A program made the position numbers and the translations under genes. From Alginatibacterium sediminis (lineage in GTDB: Bacteria > Pseudomonadota > Gammaproteobacteria > Enterobacterales > Celerinatantimonadaceae), in NCBI RefSeq assembly GCF_003610775.1, contig NZ_RAQO01000002.1, positions 1 through 64,000 of the forward strand: a stretch of DNA of 64,000 nucleotides. The letters run 5' to 3'. The notes under the pieces are model-generated. The model did not search any database. It saw nothing but the letters and a program-made list of their open reading frames with translations, and had not been told where the DNA came from. Positions 38,308-48,147 of the stretch are shown in pieces; positions within the stretch are counted from its first letter, which is position 1; every line of letters begins with the position of its first letter.

Positions 38308-40341
38308 TTAAAACTGCTCTACAATGATCTTTGGCGTGACAAAAATTAGCAATTCACGCTTCTCAATACTCTCACTTGTAGTTCTAAATAACGCGCCTAC
38401 GCCTGGGATATCACCCAGTACCGGAAACTTAGACACACTATTAATCGATGTTTGCTGGTAAATCCCGCCCAATACGATGGTTTCTCCATTATCGACCAAT
38501 ACTTGTGTTTCGATGCGCTGTGTTTCTATCGCAATCGCAGTACCGGTACCAGTATTTACAGTTTCACCCGGGCTATCTTGGGTAATCTTCAGGTCAAGAA
38601 TTAGTTTTCCGTCCGGCGTAATCTGCGGCGTTACTTCAAGACTGAGCACAGCTTTGATAAATGCAACCGATGTTGCACCGCTAGATGAAGATTCGTTATA
38701 CGGGATTTCACTACCCTGCTCTATATAAGCGGTTTGTTGATTTGCCGTGGTAATACGAGGACTTGCGATGATTTCGCCTTGACCCACTTGCTCCAAAGCC
38801 GTTAGTTCTAAATCCAAGACACCGCCAGCCCAACTACCGATTTGCAGAGCGAGGCTACCAGCAGGGCTACCGATCGGAAGATTAACATTAAAATCACCGC
38901 TATTTCCGTTACTGGTCTCAGTGCTAGAAAAATTCCATTCCACACCTAAGTCTAAGCCATTGGTATCAAGCACAGAAACCATGCGCGCTTCAATGACTAC
39001 CTGCTCAACAGCAACATCTAACGCACTAAGCATACGCTTTATCGCAAGAATAGAAGCTTCAGTATCCTTCACCAGTAAAGTATTGGTACGTTCATCTACG
39101 GTTACCGTTCCACGTTCAGAAAGCAAAGACGACGACTCGCCACTAAGCAAAGCCGACATGGCACTAGCTTTTGCATAATTCACTTGAATGTATTCTGAGT
39201 ACAACGGTGATAGGTCAGCAACTTGCTGCTTATTCTCCAAACTTTGCCGTTCCTGTTCGGCAAGCTCCGCTGCGGGTGCAACGAGTAATATGTTGTTCTC
39301 TAGACGTTTGTCTAAGCCTTTCACTTTAAGAATAATATCTAAAGCCTGCTCCCACGGCACATCATCTAAACGTAAGGTAATGTTGCCTGCTACGGAGTCG
39401 GTCGTAACCAGATTCAATTTGTTAAAGTCAGCAATAATCTGCAAAACAGTTCGTACCGGTATGTTCTGAAAATTCAGCGATATCGGTTTGCCTTGATAAA
39501 CGACTGTATCATCAGTTTTTGCTGTTTTTATTTGCTGTTTTACTTCAACGAGTAATAAGCCTTTAGACTGGTCATAGCGATAGTCGTAATCTCCGGTGAT
39601 CGACAGTTCCATATGTACTTTGTTAGCGTAACGGAACACTTCCACTTGAGAAACCGGCGTACCAAAATCACTCACATCGAGTAAATAAACAAGTTCATCA
39701 GCGATATCTGTATTAATTAAGTCAACCAATAACTTATTGTCGCGGCGCTGAATATCAGAAGCAATGGCATTGTTTTTCAAACTGAGTAGTAATTGCCCTG
39801 CACCACCTTTACCTCGGCGGAAATCGATTGCGGTAACACTATTAATTGCAGCCGCTTTTTGCGCATCAAAATTTTGACTTACAGTTTTCGGCTCAGCCTG
39901 TTTTTTCGCAACATATTCGTCCTGAGATGTTGGCGTTGCAGCTAAAGCTGGCATAGCTCCAACTTGCATCAAAATGCGATTACCATCTTTCTTTAGCTGA
40001 TAAGGTACCAAGCGTTCCAATTGGAAAACCAGTTGCAAATTGTTCCCTTGTTTGCGGGTTTGAAGATCGGTAACGCCATTTGAATCGATAGGTAAGGGAT
40101 TCATCTTCAAGTTTGACGATGCATCACTAACATCCACAATTAATTGGTTTGGTTGATATTCCAATCGGTCATTTAATTCACCAACAGGACCATCAAATAC
40201 TAGCTCCAACTCTAGTGCACCTTTAACTTTAGAATTACTGTTAAGTGAGACTAAGTTTACGCTGGCAAAGGCTGAGACGCTGAGGCACATACCGAGCCAA
40301 GCTAGGCAAATGCGTTTAGCGTATCGCGACTTATTGTTCAT
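38308..40341 (-). CDS. pilQ: Type IV pilus secretin PilQ
   Basis: About 677 residues from the ATG at 40341, which has AGGGA eight bases upstream and gives a normal signal peptide ending SAFA; an alternative ATG at 40359 overlaps the pilP stop. Two N-terminal AMIN domains (about 25-250) bind peptidoglycan, a secretin N0/N1 region follows (ISLNFQNIPVRTVLQIIADFNKLN), and the C-terminal secretin domain ends with ETIVLGGIYQQ and FPVLGDIPGVGALFR. It forms the outer-membrane pore for type IV pili. Last gene of pilMNOPQ. Confidence 0.95.
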   Translation of the reverse strand: MNNKSRYAKRICLAWLGMCLSVSAFASVNLVSLNSNSKVKGALELELVFDGPVGELNDRLEYQPNQLIVDVSDASSNLKMNPLPIDSNGVTDLQTRKQGNNLQLVFQLERLVPYQLKKDGNRILMQVGAMPALAATPTSQDEYVAKKQAEPKTVSQNFDAQKAAAINSVTAIDFRRGKGGAGQLLLSLKNNAIASDIQRRDNKLLVDLINTDIADELVYLLDVSDFGTPVSQVEVFRYANKVHMELSITGDYDYRYDQSKGLLLVEVKQQIKTAKTDDTVVYQGKPISLNFQNIPVRTVLQIIADFNKLNLVTTDSVAGNITLRLDDVPWEQALDIILKVKGLDKRLENNILLVAPAAELAEQERQSLENKQQVADLSPLYSEYIQVNYAKASAMSALLSGESSSLLSERGTVTVDERTNTLLVKDTEASILAIKRMLSALDVAVEQVVIEARMVSVLDTNGLDLGVEWNFSSTETSNGNSGDFNVNLPIGSPAGSLALQIGSWAGGVLDLELTALEQVGQGEIIASPRITTANQQTAYIEQGSEIPYNESSSSGATSVAFIKAVLSLEVTPQITPDGKLILDLKITQDSPGETVNTGTGTAIAIETQRIETQVLVDNGETIVLGGIYQQTSINSVSKFPVLGDIPGVGALFRTTSESIEKRELLIFVTPKIIVEQF

Positions 40342-40358
40342 CCAAATGTCCCTATTCA

Positions 40359-40895
40359 TTACTGTGCTTGCGTTAATTCAATTGTGGTTGAGCGATGCGT
40401 CCAACAGCCTTTGCCGTCAGGAATAATTTCAAGAACTTCAAATCCATCAGGCTTGACGCCAGTTACTTGTCCTTGATTGAGCCCAATATAGTAACCTTGA
40501 TCGATTCGATACATTTCTCCATCAGGCGACTGTACCAGCGCCCATAATTGATTACCTTTTCCAAGTACTCCACGCATTTTCAAGTTAATCAATGAATACT
40601 GTTCCAGTGGACTTTGCTCATGAGCTTGAGGTGGTTCAATTTCGCAAACTTCACTTTTCTCTTGTTCTTTAGCTTCCGCAAACTCTGCCTGAGGCAGCGT
40701 AAACGGATGCCGTTCAGCTGGTGCTACATAGGCTAAATGGGCATATTCAATCAACTCCGGTACATCATCTACAATAGGAACTTGCCGGGCTTTTACCTGC
40801 AAAGCGTATTGTTGAAGATCGTCGTTCTGTCCGCCACAAGCTGATAATAATAGTACTGTCGAAACAACAACTAAGAATGATTTATTCATCTTCAT
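40359..40895 (-). CDS. pilP: Type IV pilus lipoprotein PilP
   Basis: A 178-residue lipoprotein with lipobox LLSAC (Cys near residue 20) and the C-terminal PilP domain: EQYSLINLKMRGVLGKGNQ, PDGEMYRIDQGYYIGLNQGQV and an end STTIELTQAQ. It links the PilN/PilO inner-membrane complex to PilQ. Its start overlaps the pilO stop by four bases. Confidence 0.93.
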   Translation of the reverse strand: MKMNKSFLVVVSTVLLLSACGGQNDDLQQYALQVKARQVPIVDDVPELIEYAHLAYVAPAERHPFTLPQAEFAEAKEQEKSEVCEIEPPQAHEQSPLEQYSLINLKMRGVLGKGNQLWALVQSPDGEMYRIDQGYYIGLNQGQVTGVKPDGFEVLEIIPDGKGCWTHRSTTIELTQAQ

Positions 40896-41473
40896 TCTCC
40901 ATTATATCGATAAGTATGGGCAGTCACGGACATGACTAATACCGACTCGTCGCCATTTTTGCGGCTCAGTTTTACCTTTCCAAGGATAACAATCCGCGGC
41001 AGTGCTGCAATGTCACTTACAAATTTTCCAAGTTCATCATAGCTCCCCTCAACGAGTAAGCTAATTGGTAATTCCGTCGAGAAATCCTTGTTAACTTCTC
41101 GCTCCCAATTAATCCGTCGGAATACCAAACCATTTTTCACTCCGATAAAACTTAGTTCATCAAGTAAGCCTGCAATTTCGTGCTGAGATGGTAATTGACC
41201 CAGTAAGGTTGAGAAAGCCTTATCCATTTCATCGACTTGCAACTGATACGCTTCTAGGTTGCCGGCCAAACCTGCCTTGCCTTCAAATTGTGCTCGCAGT
41301 TCAACTTCTTGCTTATGTAGCTTATCTAGCTCTAGTTGTTCATCTTTAAGCACAAAGTAGTACATCCCTGCAACGATTAGCCCGCAGACTACGAAGCCAA
41401 AAACAACTTTAGCCAGTGGTGGCCATCCAGCGATGTCTTCAAAATCGAGTTCATTTAATTCTTGTAAATTCAT
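40892..41473 (-). CDS. pilO: Type IV pilus assembly protein PilO
   Basis: A 193-residue inner-membrane protein: one membrane segment near 25-45 (VVFGFVVCGLIVAGMYYFVL), a coiled coil (DEQLELDKLHKQEVELRAQF), and a ferredoxin-like periplasmic domain with LPSQHEIAGLLDEL and NGLVFRRINWE. Forms a heterodimer with PilN. Overlaps pilN and pilP by four bases each, so the four genes are translationally coupled. Confidence 0.93.
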   Translation of the reverse strand: MNLQELNELDFEDIAGWPPLAKVVFGFVVCGLIVAGMYYFVLKDEQLELDKLHKQEVELRAQFEGKAGLAGNLEAYQLQVDEMDKAFSTLLGQLPSQHEIAGLLDELSFIGVKNGLVFRRINWEREVNKDFSTELPISLLVEGSYDELGKFVSDIAALPRIVILGKVKLSRKNGDESVLVMSVTAHTYRYNGE

Positions 41474-42042
41474 TTAGCAATGTCCTCAACCTTGAGCTTA
41501 CTTTCGTCCACATTAAAACTAAGCTGGAAACGACTGAGGTCAATACCTGACTGGGCATTTAGAGCAACGATAGAGCTGATTTGAGGAGTGCCTAACCATG
41601 GGTAAGATTCAATATTTCGCATAAGTGACGATACTCGAGGATTTGATTCACTCTTACCGTCGATTTTTACTACCTTTGAATCATAACTAAACGTGTCGAA
41701 GTAAATCCCTGCCGGTGTAGCCTCAGGCATGGTGTTCATCATTCGGGTTAAGGAGTGTCGGCTACGTTGTAGCTCTTGGATGAGATCGATTCTTAAACGA
41801 AGGCTTTTCTTACGCTCATTAATTTTCCGAATTTCGCCTAATTTTACATCCAAAGCGGCAATTTCAGTACGTAAAAACTGATTCCGCTGTTTCTGAACGT
41901 CTTGTAGGCTACTGAAATACATCTGTACACCAACAGTCGCCAGTAAGGTAAGCGCGGCGCTAACACCCATCAAGATCCAAAACTGTGTCTTTTTACGCTG
42001 CTTTGCCTGCTCTCGCCAAGGTAATAGATTAATACTAGACAT
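41470..42042 (-). CDS. pilN: Type IV pilus assembly protein PilN
   Basis: A 190-residue bitopic protein. The N-terminal INLLPWREQ motif binds PilM; a membrane segment (about 22-44) and a coiled coil follow, then a periplasmic domain with TPAGIYFDTFSYDSKVVKIDGKS. The start overlaps the pilM stop by eight bases. Confidence 0.94.
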   Translation of the reverse strand: MSSINLLPWREQAKQRKKTQFWILMGVSAALTLLATVGVQMYFSSLQDVQKQRNQFLRTEIAALDVKLGEIRKINERKKSLRLRIDLIQELQRSRHSLTRMMNTMPEATPAGIYFDTFSYDSKVVKIDGKSESNPRVSSLMRNIESYPWLGTPQISSIVALNAQSGIDLSRFQLSFNVDESKLKVEDIAK

Positions 42043-43114
42043 CGTTTGAACCTCTTAATGCTAAGCCCAAAGCTACCATGTACTTACCACCGTGGCGTTT
42101 TAAATGCTCACTATTAACACCTTTAGTAAAACTGGCATTTACAAAAGGTTGTGCCACGACAACGTCATACTCAAGCTCATCTTCGAGCTGTGCAAATACG
42201 TCGTTACCCAACGCGCTACCACCGCTCAAAGCGATGTATTTAACTTCACGATTACCCGTTGAACTCGTAAATAACTGAAGCTGACGTCGGATTTGCTGCA
42301 ACAAGCCCGTCACAAATTGCGACAGTACATCAATTTCGTAGGTGTCAGGAAGAGAGTTACTTTTTTTTGCCTCTTCAGCTTCATCCAAACTCATTCCGTA
42401 ATAATTAGCAATCTGCTGATTATATTGAGTGCCTCCGAAGTTTTGGGAACGGCTATAAATAACCTCACCAGCCTCTAGAGCCGCAAATGTTAAAGCGTTG
42501 GCGCCTATGTCAATTAGACCGATAACATCATCATCGAGAACTTCATGACCAAACTCACCCTGCTTGACAATGTAAGACCAAGCGCGGCCTAAAGCATGAG
42601 ACTCGACGTCCATGATTTTGGCGTCAAAGTCTGCATTCAACATGATTTCAGTACGTAAACTGATCGATTCAGTGCGAGTTGCGCTTAATAAAATGGTATT
42701 GCGTGTGTCGTCCGAAGACATTGGACCTAGTATTTCAAAGTCAATACTGACTTCATCGATAGGGAAGGGAATTGAATTCTCGGCTTCCATTTCGACTTGT
42801 TGTTCCAGCTCTTGTGTATTTAGATTGGCATCCAACTGCAATAACTTGGTTATAACTTGAGACCCTGCAACGGCCGAGCTGACATCACGAACGTTACTAT
42901 TTAGGCGTTTGTGGAGTTGTTTTAGAGCGATAGATAGCTCATCAGGAGCAATCAGTTGATGATCGACGAGCGAGCCTTTTGGTGTTAAAACTTCAGCGAA
43001 GTCTTCAACGACCAGTCCACTTGAGTAGGTTCTCACCAGGAGAGCTTTTAGGCTAGACGATCCCATATCTAATCCTAAATAGTTTTTAGAACTGCGTTTC
43101 CCAAAGCCAAACAC
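42035..43114 (-). CDS. pilM: Type IV pilus assembly protein PilM
   Basis: A 359-residue cytoplasmic FtsA/actin-like ATPase. The GTG at 43114 (FGFGKRSSKNYLGLDMGSSS) is chosen because AAAGGG lies seven bases upstream and the length fits PilM (about 354); an upstream ATG would add 25 atypical residues. LGLDMGSSSLKALL and GLIDIGANALTFA are the phosphate-binding loops, IALSGGSAL the adenosine motif. First gene of the pil operon, divergent from mrcA. Confidence 0.94.
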   Translation of the reverse strand: MFGFGKRSSKNYLGLDMGSSSLKALLVRTYSSGLVVEDFAEVLTPKGSLVDHQLIAPDELSIALKQLHKRLNSNVRDVSSAVAGSQVITKLLQLDANLNTQELEQQVEMEAENSIPFPIDEVSIDFEILGPMSSDDTRNTILLSATRTESISLRTEIMLNADFDAKIMDVESHALGRAWSYIVKQGEFGHEVLDDDVIGLIDIGANALTFAALEAGEVIYSRSQNFGGTQYNQQIANYYGMSLDEAEEAKKSNSLPDTYEIDVLSQFVTGLLQQIRRQLQLFTSSTGNREVKYIALSGGSALGNDVFAQLEDELEYDVVVAQPFVNASFTKGVNSEHLKRHGGKYMVALGLALRGSNDV

Positions 43115-43228
43115 AAGAATCCCTTTATGGTTAGTTTTACATACCGCTAAGCGAAAATCATAATCGTATCCGAGCTCGACTGCGAGCACTAATTGATAAA
43201 GATGTCGAAAACCGTCACACTTTGGCTA

Positions 43229-43234
43229 TATAAT
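43229..43234 (+). promoter_or_regulatory. Candidate -10 element for mrcA
   Basis: TATAAT 31 bases before the mrcA ATG. The -35 (TCGAAA at 43205-43210, 18-base spacer) is poor. A weak call. Confidence 0.35.
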
Positions 43235-43264
43235 TAGCGTAATTCGCAATTTTGGTACTTTTTT

Positions 43265-45835
43265 ATGTTTTCAAAGATGCTCAAACGGCTCTTTTATCTA
43301 TGTGTTTTCCTAGGCTTATGTGGAATTGCAGGTTTTGTTGGACTCTACTATTATTTCGGACAAGATCTACCCGACGTAAAAACCCTAAAAGAAGTTCAAC
43401 TGCAAACACCTTTACGGGTTTATAGTGCAGATGGCGAATTAATCTCGCAGTTTGGTGAAAAAAGGCGTATTCCTCTGGAGCTAGAACAAATTCCAGAGCA
43501 ATTAATCCAAGCAGTCTTAGCGACTGAAGACACCCGCTTTTACATGCACCCCGGTATCGATCCAATAGGAATTACCCGTGCCGCCATAAATTTACTGGCA
43601 ACCGGCGAAAAGAGTCAAGGAGCGAGTACCATCACTCAGCAAGTTGCTCGCAACTTCTTCTTATCTAACGAAAAAACCTATGTTCGGAAAATCAAAGAAA
43701 TCTTTTTAGCTCTAAAAATTGAACAAGAGTTGAGTAAAGATGAAATCCTAGCTTTATATCTTAATAAAATTAGCCTTGGCTATCGCTCGTTTGGCGTCGG
43801 CGCAGCGGCTCAGGTTTATTACGGTACAACCGTCGACAAACTAAGTTTGGCGCAAATGGCTATGATAGCAGGACTTCCTAAAGCGCCTTCTGCTCTTAAT
43901 CCTATCCGGAGTCCTGAACGTGCAACTGAGCGGCGCCGAGTTGTCTTATTACGAATGCTCGATGTGGGCTTCATCGACAGAGCAACCTATGACGCTACCA
44001 ATGCGGAACCGCTTACGGCTCGCTACCATGGCGCTGAGATTACTCTTTCCGCTCCCTATTTAGCGGAAATGGTACGCCAAGAAATCTTGCGACGCTATGG
44101 CGAGGAAGCCTACGAAACTGGGATGAATGTCTATACAACTGTCGATTCTAAGCGACAACATGCTGCGACCGAGGCATTGCAACAAAATTTACTAGCCTAC
44201 GACCACCGACATGGGTACCGCGGCGCGGTGGCATCGCTATGGCAAGAAGAAAGTGAGGCATTAACTGAAGAAGAACTTGATAAAGCACTTGCTCAGCTCC
44301 CCAATTACGGACCACTTCAACCAGCTGTAGTTCTAAATGTAGAAAAGGAGCAAGCTCAAATCGCCTTAAAACGCTCCCATCGCGGCAGCATAAATTGGGA
44401 AGAAGCCAAATGGGCGCGAAAGTACATCAGCAGTAAACGTCAATCGAATCCGCCTAAAACAATCGCCGAAGTCTTAACGGTTGGCGACCTTATATATGTT
44501 GAAGCTATCGAGACAGCTATCGAAGAGCCTAACGAAACAGGTGATGGCCAGAGCGTTTCAACTCCGACCGAGCAACTTGCCAGCGATGATGCTGTAGATG
44601 AGACAGAACAAATTGCGTTGCAACTTCCAAGCAACTATAAACTGAGTCAATTGCCAGATGCTGGCTCGGCGCTCGTCGCTTTGGATCCCATTGATGGCTC
44701 TGTCGAAGCACTCGTCGGCGGGTTTAGTTTTAGTCAAAGTAAGTTTAACCGTGTTACCCAAGCCGCTCGTCAAGTTGGGTCTAATATAAAACCCTTCATT
44801 TATTCAGCGGCGATGGAGCAAGGTAAAACACTTGCAACCATTGTAAATGACGCTCCAATTAATCGTTGGGATCCAATTATGGGTGTCGCATGGCGTCCAA
44901 AAAATAGTCCCAATGTCTATGATGGTCCAATACGCTTACGTGTTGCTTTAGCAAAATCAAAAAACGTGGTGTCGGTGCGTTTGATCCGCGATCTAAGTAT
45001 TGATACCACAATTGACCATTTGTCCAAGTTTGGTTTCGTAAAAGATCAGTTACCTCCAAATGAATCACTGTCTCTTGGCACTGCCTCACTTACACCGCTT
45101 GAAGTCGTGCGAGCCTATGCTGTTTTCGCCAATGGTGGTCATTTAGTGGATACCCACTTTATTAGTCACATTGATGATAGCCAAGGCGAGCGTATTTACG
45201 AGCCAACAATTCGCTTTGCGTGTCTAGAGAACGATGCTAATCCAGTGTGCAAAGACCCTGAGCATGAGCAGCGTGCTCCACAAGTCATCTCTTCTGCAAA
45301 TGCCTTCCTGACCTCGCAAGCATTGGCTAGCGGAGTATACGGCGGTGGTTCAAGTAAACTTAAAAACCGCTGGAATGGAACAGGGTGGCGCGCTACTCGA
45401 CTCGGCAGAAACGACTTAGGTGGAAAGACCGGAACGACAAACGATGCTAAGGATGCATGGTTTTCTGGCTATGGTGGCGGGCTTGTTGTGACGGCTTGGG
45501 TTGGCTTTGATGACTTCGGTCGTGAACTGGGCTACGCCTCTCGCCATCCGGGTATGGGCGACAAGCAAGCGGTTGGCGGTGAATTTGGCGGCCAGACAGC
45601 TCAACCGGCCTGGGTTAGCTTTATGCGAGATGCCCTAGAAGGCACAGAAGAACAGCCGATCCCAGTTCCAAGTGATGTGGTTCGATTGCGCATCGATAGT
45701 GCTACTGGTTTACTTAGCCGCGGCGGCGCTTATAGTCAAAACGAATACTTTCTTAAGGGCACACAGCCGCAACGTTACTCAAGTGGTGTTGGTGGCGCGG
45801 GTGCTAGTGACTCCCAAGCTGAAGAGCTTTTCTAA
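43265..45835 (+). CDS. mrcA: Penicillin-binding protein 1A (bifunctional transglycosylase/transpeptidase)
   Basis: An 856-residue class A PBP. Short cytoplasmic tail and one membrane anchor (about 10-30), GT51 transglycosylase with catalytic Glu in LATEDTRFYMHPGID and GASTITQQVARNFFL, an OB-like insertion (about 310-450), then the transpeptidase with SxxK in GSNIKPFIYSA, SxN in AKSKNVVS and KTGTT in GGKTGTTNDAKDAWFSGY. It polymerises and cross-links peptidoglycan in the periplasm. Divergent from pilM, the standard order. No good ribosome binding site precedes the ATG. Confidence 0.96.
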   Translation: MFSKMLKRLFYLCVFLGLCGIAGFVGLYYYFGQDLPDVKTLKEVQLQTPLRVYSADGELISQFGEKRRIPLELEQIPEQLIQAVLATEDTRFYMHPGIDPIGITRAAINLLATGEKSQGASTITQQVARNFFLSNEKTYVRKIKEIFLALKIEQELSKDEILALYLNKISLGYRSFGVGAAAQVYYGTTVDKLSLAQMAMIAGLPKAPSALNPIRSPERATERRRVVLLRMLDVGFIDRATYDATNAEPLTARYHGAEITLSAPYLAEMVRQEILRRYGEEAYETGMNVYTTVDSKRQHAATEALQQNLLAYDHRHGYRGAVASLWQEESEALTEEELDKALAQLPNYGPLQPAVVLNVEKEQAQIALKRSHRGSINWEEAKWARKYISSKRQSNPPKTIAEVLTVGDLIYVEAIETAIEEPNETGDGQSVSTPTEQLASDDAVDETEQIALQLPSNYKLSQLPDAGSALVALDPIDGSVEALVGGFSFSQSKFNRVTQAARQVGSNIKPFIYSAAMEQGKTLATIVNDAPINRWDPIMGVAWRPKNSPNVYDGPIRLRVALAKSKNVVSVRLIRDLSIDTTIDHLSKFGFVKDQLPPNESLSLGTASLTPLEVVRAYAVFANGGHLVDTHFISHIDDSQGERIYEPTIRFACLENDANPVCKDPEHEQRAPQVISSANAFLTSQALASGVYGGGSSKLKNRWNGTGWRATRLGRNDLGGKTGTTNDAKDAWFSGYGGGLVVTAWVGFDDFGRELGYASRHPGMGDKQAVGGEFGGQTAQPAWVSFMRDALEGTEEQPIPVPSDVVRLRIDSATGLLSRGGAYSQNEYFLKGTQPQRYSSGVGGAGASDSQAEELF

Positions 45836-45858
45836 CTTCTAACCCCATTTCTAACTAT

Positions 45859-45885
45859 AGGCCTGCACAAGCGCAGGCCTTTTTG
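45859..45885 (+). terminator. Intrinsic terminator of mrcA
   Basis: AGGCCTGC, six-base loop, GCAGGCCT followed by five T; 24 bases after the stop. oxyR arrives from the other side and ends 15 bases away. Confidence 0.9.
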
Positions 45886-45899
45886 TTTCCGACTAATAT

Positions 45900-46793
45900 C
45901 TATTTCAGTTGATCGGTAGCTGAACTAATTAGCTTCGCTATCTCATTGAAACAAGGGCGTCTCACTGAATTTTTACGATACACCAAGCTTATCAAACGAC
46001 GAGGTTGCGGTTCTTCAAAACTGCGGTAAGAAATACCGTTATCATCATCTAGTTTATTCACGGCAAGCTGGGGAAGTAGGGTAATTCCCATCCCTGCCGC
46101 GACCATGTGTCGAAGTGTTTCTAAACTAGTTGCTTTAAAACTAGTATCTTCGTCAGCACCGGCAGCAAAACAAAATCCCATCGCTTGATCGCGCAAGCAA
46201 TGGCCATCTTCTAACATCAGCACTTGTTGCCCACTTAGCTCCTCAATGGCTACCTTACTGCGGTTATGCCAAGGGTGGGCTTTGGGCATCGCCAGCATCA
46301 AAGGTTCTTGATAAAGGTCGACCGAGCCAAAACGTGACATTTCAGGTAAGTAGGCCAATATCAAACAATCAAGTTCGCCATCGTCTAAACGCCGCAGCAA
46401 AACATGGGTTTGCTCCTCATAAAGAAACAATTCAAGCTCACTAAACTCTGATTTTAACTTGGGGATAATTCGGGGCAGTAAGTAAGGTGCAACAGTTGGT
46501 ATGAGTCCAATATGAATAGGACCCGACAACGGCGCTTGCAGGTTTTTAGCCATATCCCGAAGACCTTTTACCTCCATCAGAATAATTTTAGCTTGATTGC
46601 TTAATTGATCACCTGCTGGAGTAAAAATAACCTTACGAGAGGTGCGTTCTATCAACAACAAACCAAGTTCTTCTTCCAACTTTCGAATTTGACCACTTAA
46701 GGTAGGCTGACTTACAAAACAGCGCTCTGCGGCTTTACGGAAGTGTTTTTGTTCCTGCAATGCAACGAGATATTCAAGATCACGGATATTCAA
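45900..46793 (-). CDS. oxyR: LysR-type hydrogen peroxide regulator OxyR
   Basis: A 297-residue LysR-type regulator. N-terminal HTH MNIRDLEYLVALQEQKHFRKAAERCFVSQPTLSGQ is that of OxyR; the effector domain holds the redox pair in DGHCLRDQAMGFCF, corresponding to Cys199 and Cys208 of E. coli, with the family's TSLETLRHMVAAG. Peroxide forms a disulfide between the two and turns on antioxidant genes. No katG or ahpC is next to it. A 33-base palindrome just upstream is probably its own operator. Confidence 0.93.
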   Translation of the reverse strand: MNIRDLEYLVALQEQKHFRKAAERCFVSQPTLSGQIRKLEEELGLLLIERTSRKVIFTPAGDQLSNQAKIILMEVKGLRDMAKNLQAPLSGPIHIGLIPTVAPYLLPRIIPKLKSEFSELELFLYEEQTHVLLRRLDDGELDCLILAYLPEMSRFGSVDLYQEPLMLAMPKAHPWHNRSKVAIEELSGQQVLMLEDGHCLRDQAMGFCFAAGADEDTSFKATSLETLRHMVAAGMGITLLPQLAVNKLDDDNGISYRSFEEPQPRRLISLVYRKNSVRRPCFNEIAKLISSATDQLK

Positions 46794-46801
46794 GTTAGAA
46801 T

Positions 46802-46834
46802 CCTATACCGATTGGTTATGCCAATCAGTATAGG
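46802..46834 (-). promoter_or_regulatory. Extended palindrome at the oxyR start, candidate OxyR operator
   Basis: CCTATAC, C, GATTGG, TTATG, CCAATC, A, GTATAGG: a symmetric 33-base element from 9 to 41 bases before the oxyR ATG. The core resembles the OxyR half pattern GATAG..CTATC with paired changes, and the outer arms carry CTAT and ATAG. Autorepression as in enteric bacteria is likely. Confidence 0.55.
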
Positions 46835-46893
46835 GTTTTAGTAACATTTAGGCTATTGGATTAAAACCTCAAAGGGCATGAAAAAAGCACAAA

Positions 46894-48147
46894 CTACTTT
46901 GCAAAATGATCGCCGGTCACCAAAGCGACCCCTTGCTCAGAAACTGTATAGCGGTCTTTGTCAGCACTTGGGTCATAACCTATCACTGTACCATCGGGTA
47001 TTTGCGTACCTTCAGCAATAATCACTTTACGCAACTTACAATCTTTACCAATACATGCGCCATCAAGTACTACTACCTGATCAAGCACTGATTTCTCTTC
47101 GACCCTAACATCGGTAGATAACAAGCTACGTTGTATTTGTGCTCCAGAGACTATAGAACCAGCAGAAATCACAGAATCAATTGCAAAACCCTTTCTGTCA
47201 TCATCGTTAAAAACAAACTTAGCACCAGGTCGTTGTTTCTGCTGGGTCACAATTGGCCAATCCTTATCGTATAGATCGAGCAAAGGATCAGGGCTAACTA
47301 AATCCATGCTTGCAGCGAAGTACTCATCTATATCACCCACATCACGCCAATAAGCATTCCCACCGGGGTGACCACTTTCAGTAAACACATACCCGCATAC
47401 CTTATGGGTGCGCAGCATTTCGGGGATAACATTGTGGCCGAAATCATGAGCGTAACCAGGTTTCATTAAGCCATCTTTAAGTTCTTTGTCCAGAACAGCA
47501 GTATTGAAGATATAGATTCCCATTGAAACTAACGCTTGTTCGGGGTCGTTTTGATCAGGTTTTGGATTCGCCGGTTTTTCTTCAAAATCTACAATCGTAC
47601 CGTGTTCATCAAGCCCAAGCACACCAAAAGATGAGGCCTGCGAGAGAGGTTTACGTATACAAGCAACGGTAACATCAGCGCCGTTTTCAACATGGAAGTT
47701 AACCATGCGGGAGTAATCCATTTTGTAGACATGGTCACCACCTAAAATAAGCACCCGTTCAAAGCTTTTATCGATCAAATCCATATTTTGGTATACCGCA
47801 TCGGCTGTACCGCGATACCAATCATCACCGGTTCGTTGTTGCGCTGGCAGTATGGCAACCCCTTCGCTACGCACTGGACTTAGCATCGGCCAAGTACCTT
47901 GGACATGTTGAATCAATTCGTGAGCCATATATTGGGTCAACACACCAACGCTTTTTATTCCTGAGTTGTAACAGTTAGAAAGAGTGAAATCGATAATGCG
48001 ATATTTCCCGCCAAAAGCTACTGCCGGTTTCGCTACTTTTGCTGTTAAGCCCTTTAAACGCGTGCCACGTCCACCTGCAAGCACGAGCGCGCATGTATGT
48101 CGAATAAGTGAATTACTAGAAAAATGAGAATAACGATTATCGGACAT
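46894..48147 (-). CDS. glgC: Glucose-1-phosphate adenylyltransferase
   Basis: A 417-residue ADP-glucose pyrophosphorylase, first step of glycogen synthesis. Nucleotide-binding ALVLAGGRGTRLKGLTAKVA, KPAVAFGGKYRIIDF, VLILGGDHVYKMDY and a C-terminal left-handed beta-helix domain (from about 310, DSVISAGSIVSGAQIQRS) are present. No glgA, glgB or glgP adjoins, so the glycogen genes are dispersed or incomplete. It is divergent from the TRAP operon. Confidence 0.95.
   Translation of the reverse strand: MSDNRYSHFSSNSLIRHTCALVLAGGRGTRLKGLTAKVAKPAVAFGGKYRIIDFTLSNCYNSGIKSVGVLTQYMAHELIQHVQGTWPMLSPVRSEGVAILPAQQRTGDDWYRGTADAVYQNMDLIDKSFERVLILGGDHVYKMDYSRMVNFHVENGADVTVACIRKPLSQASSFGVLGLDEHGTIVDFEEKPANPKPDQNDPEQALVSMGIYIFNTAVLDKELKDGLMKPGYAHDFGHNVIPEMLRTHKVCGYVFTESGHPGGNAYWRDVGDIDEYFAASMDLVSPDPLLDLYDKDWPIVTQQKQRPGAKFVFNDDDRKGFAIDSVISAGSIVSGAQIQRSLLSTDVRVEEKSVLDQVVVLDGACIGKDCKLRKVIIAEGTQIPDGTVIGYDPSADKDRYTVSEQGVALVTGDHFAK

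Noticed and set aside
43115-43189. Longer PilM start at the upstream ATG
   Set aside because: The extra 25 residues have no PilM similarity, while the GTG at 43114 has a good ribosome binding site and gives the normal length.
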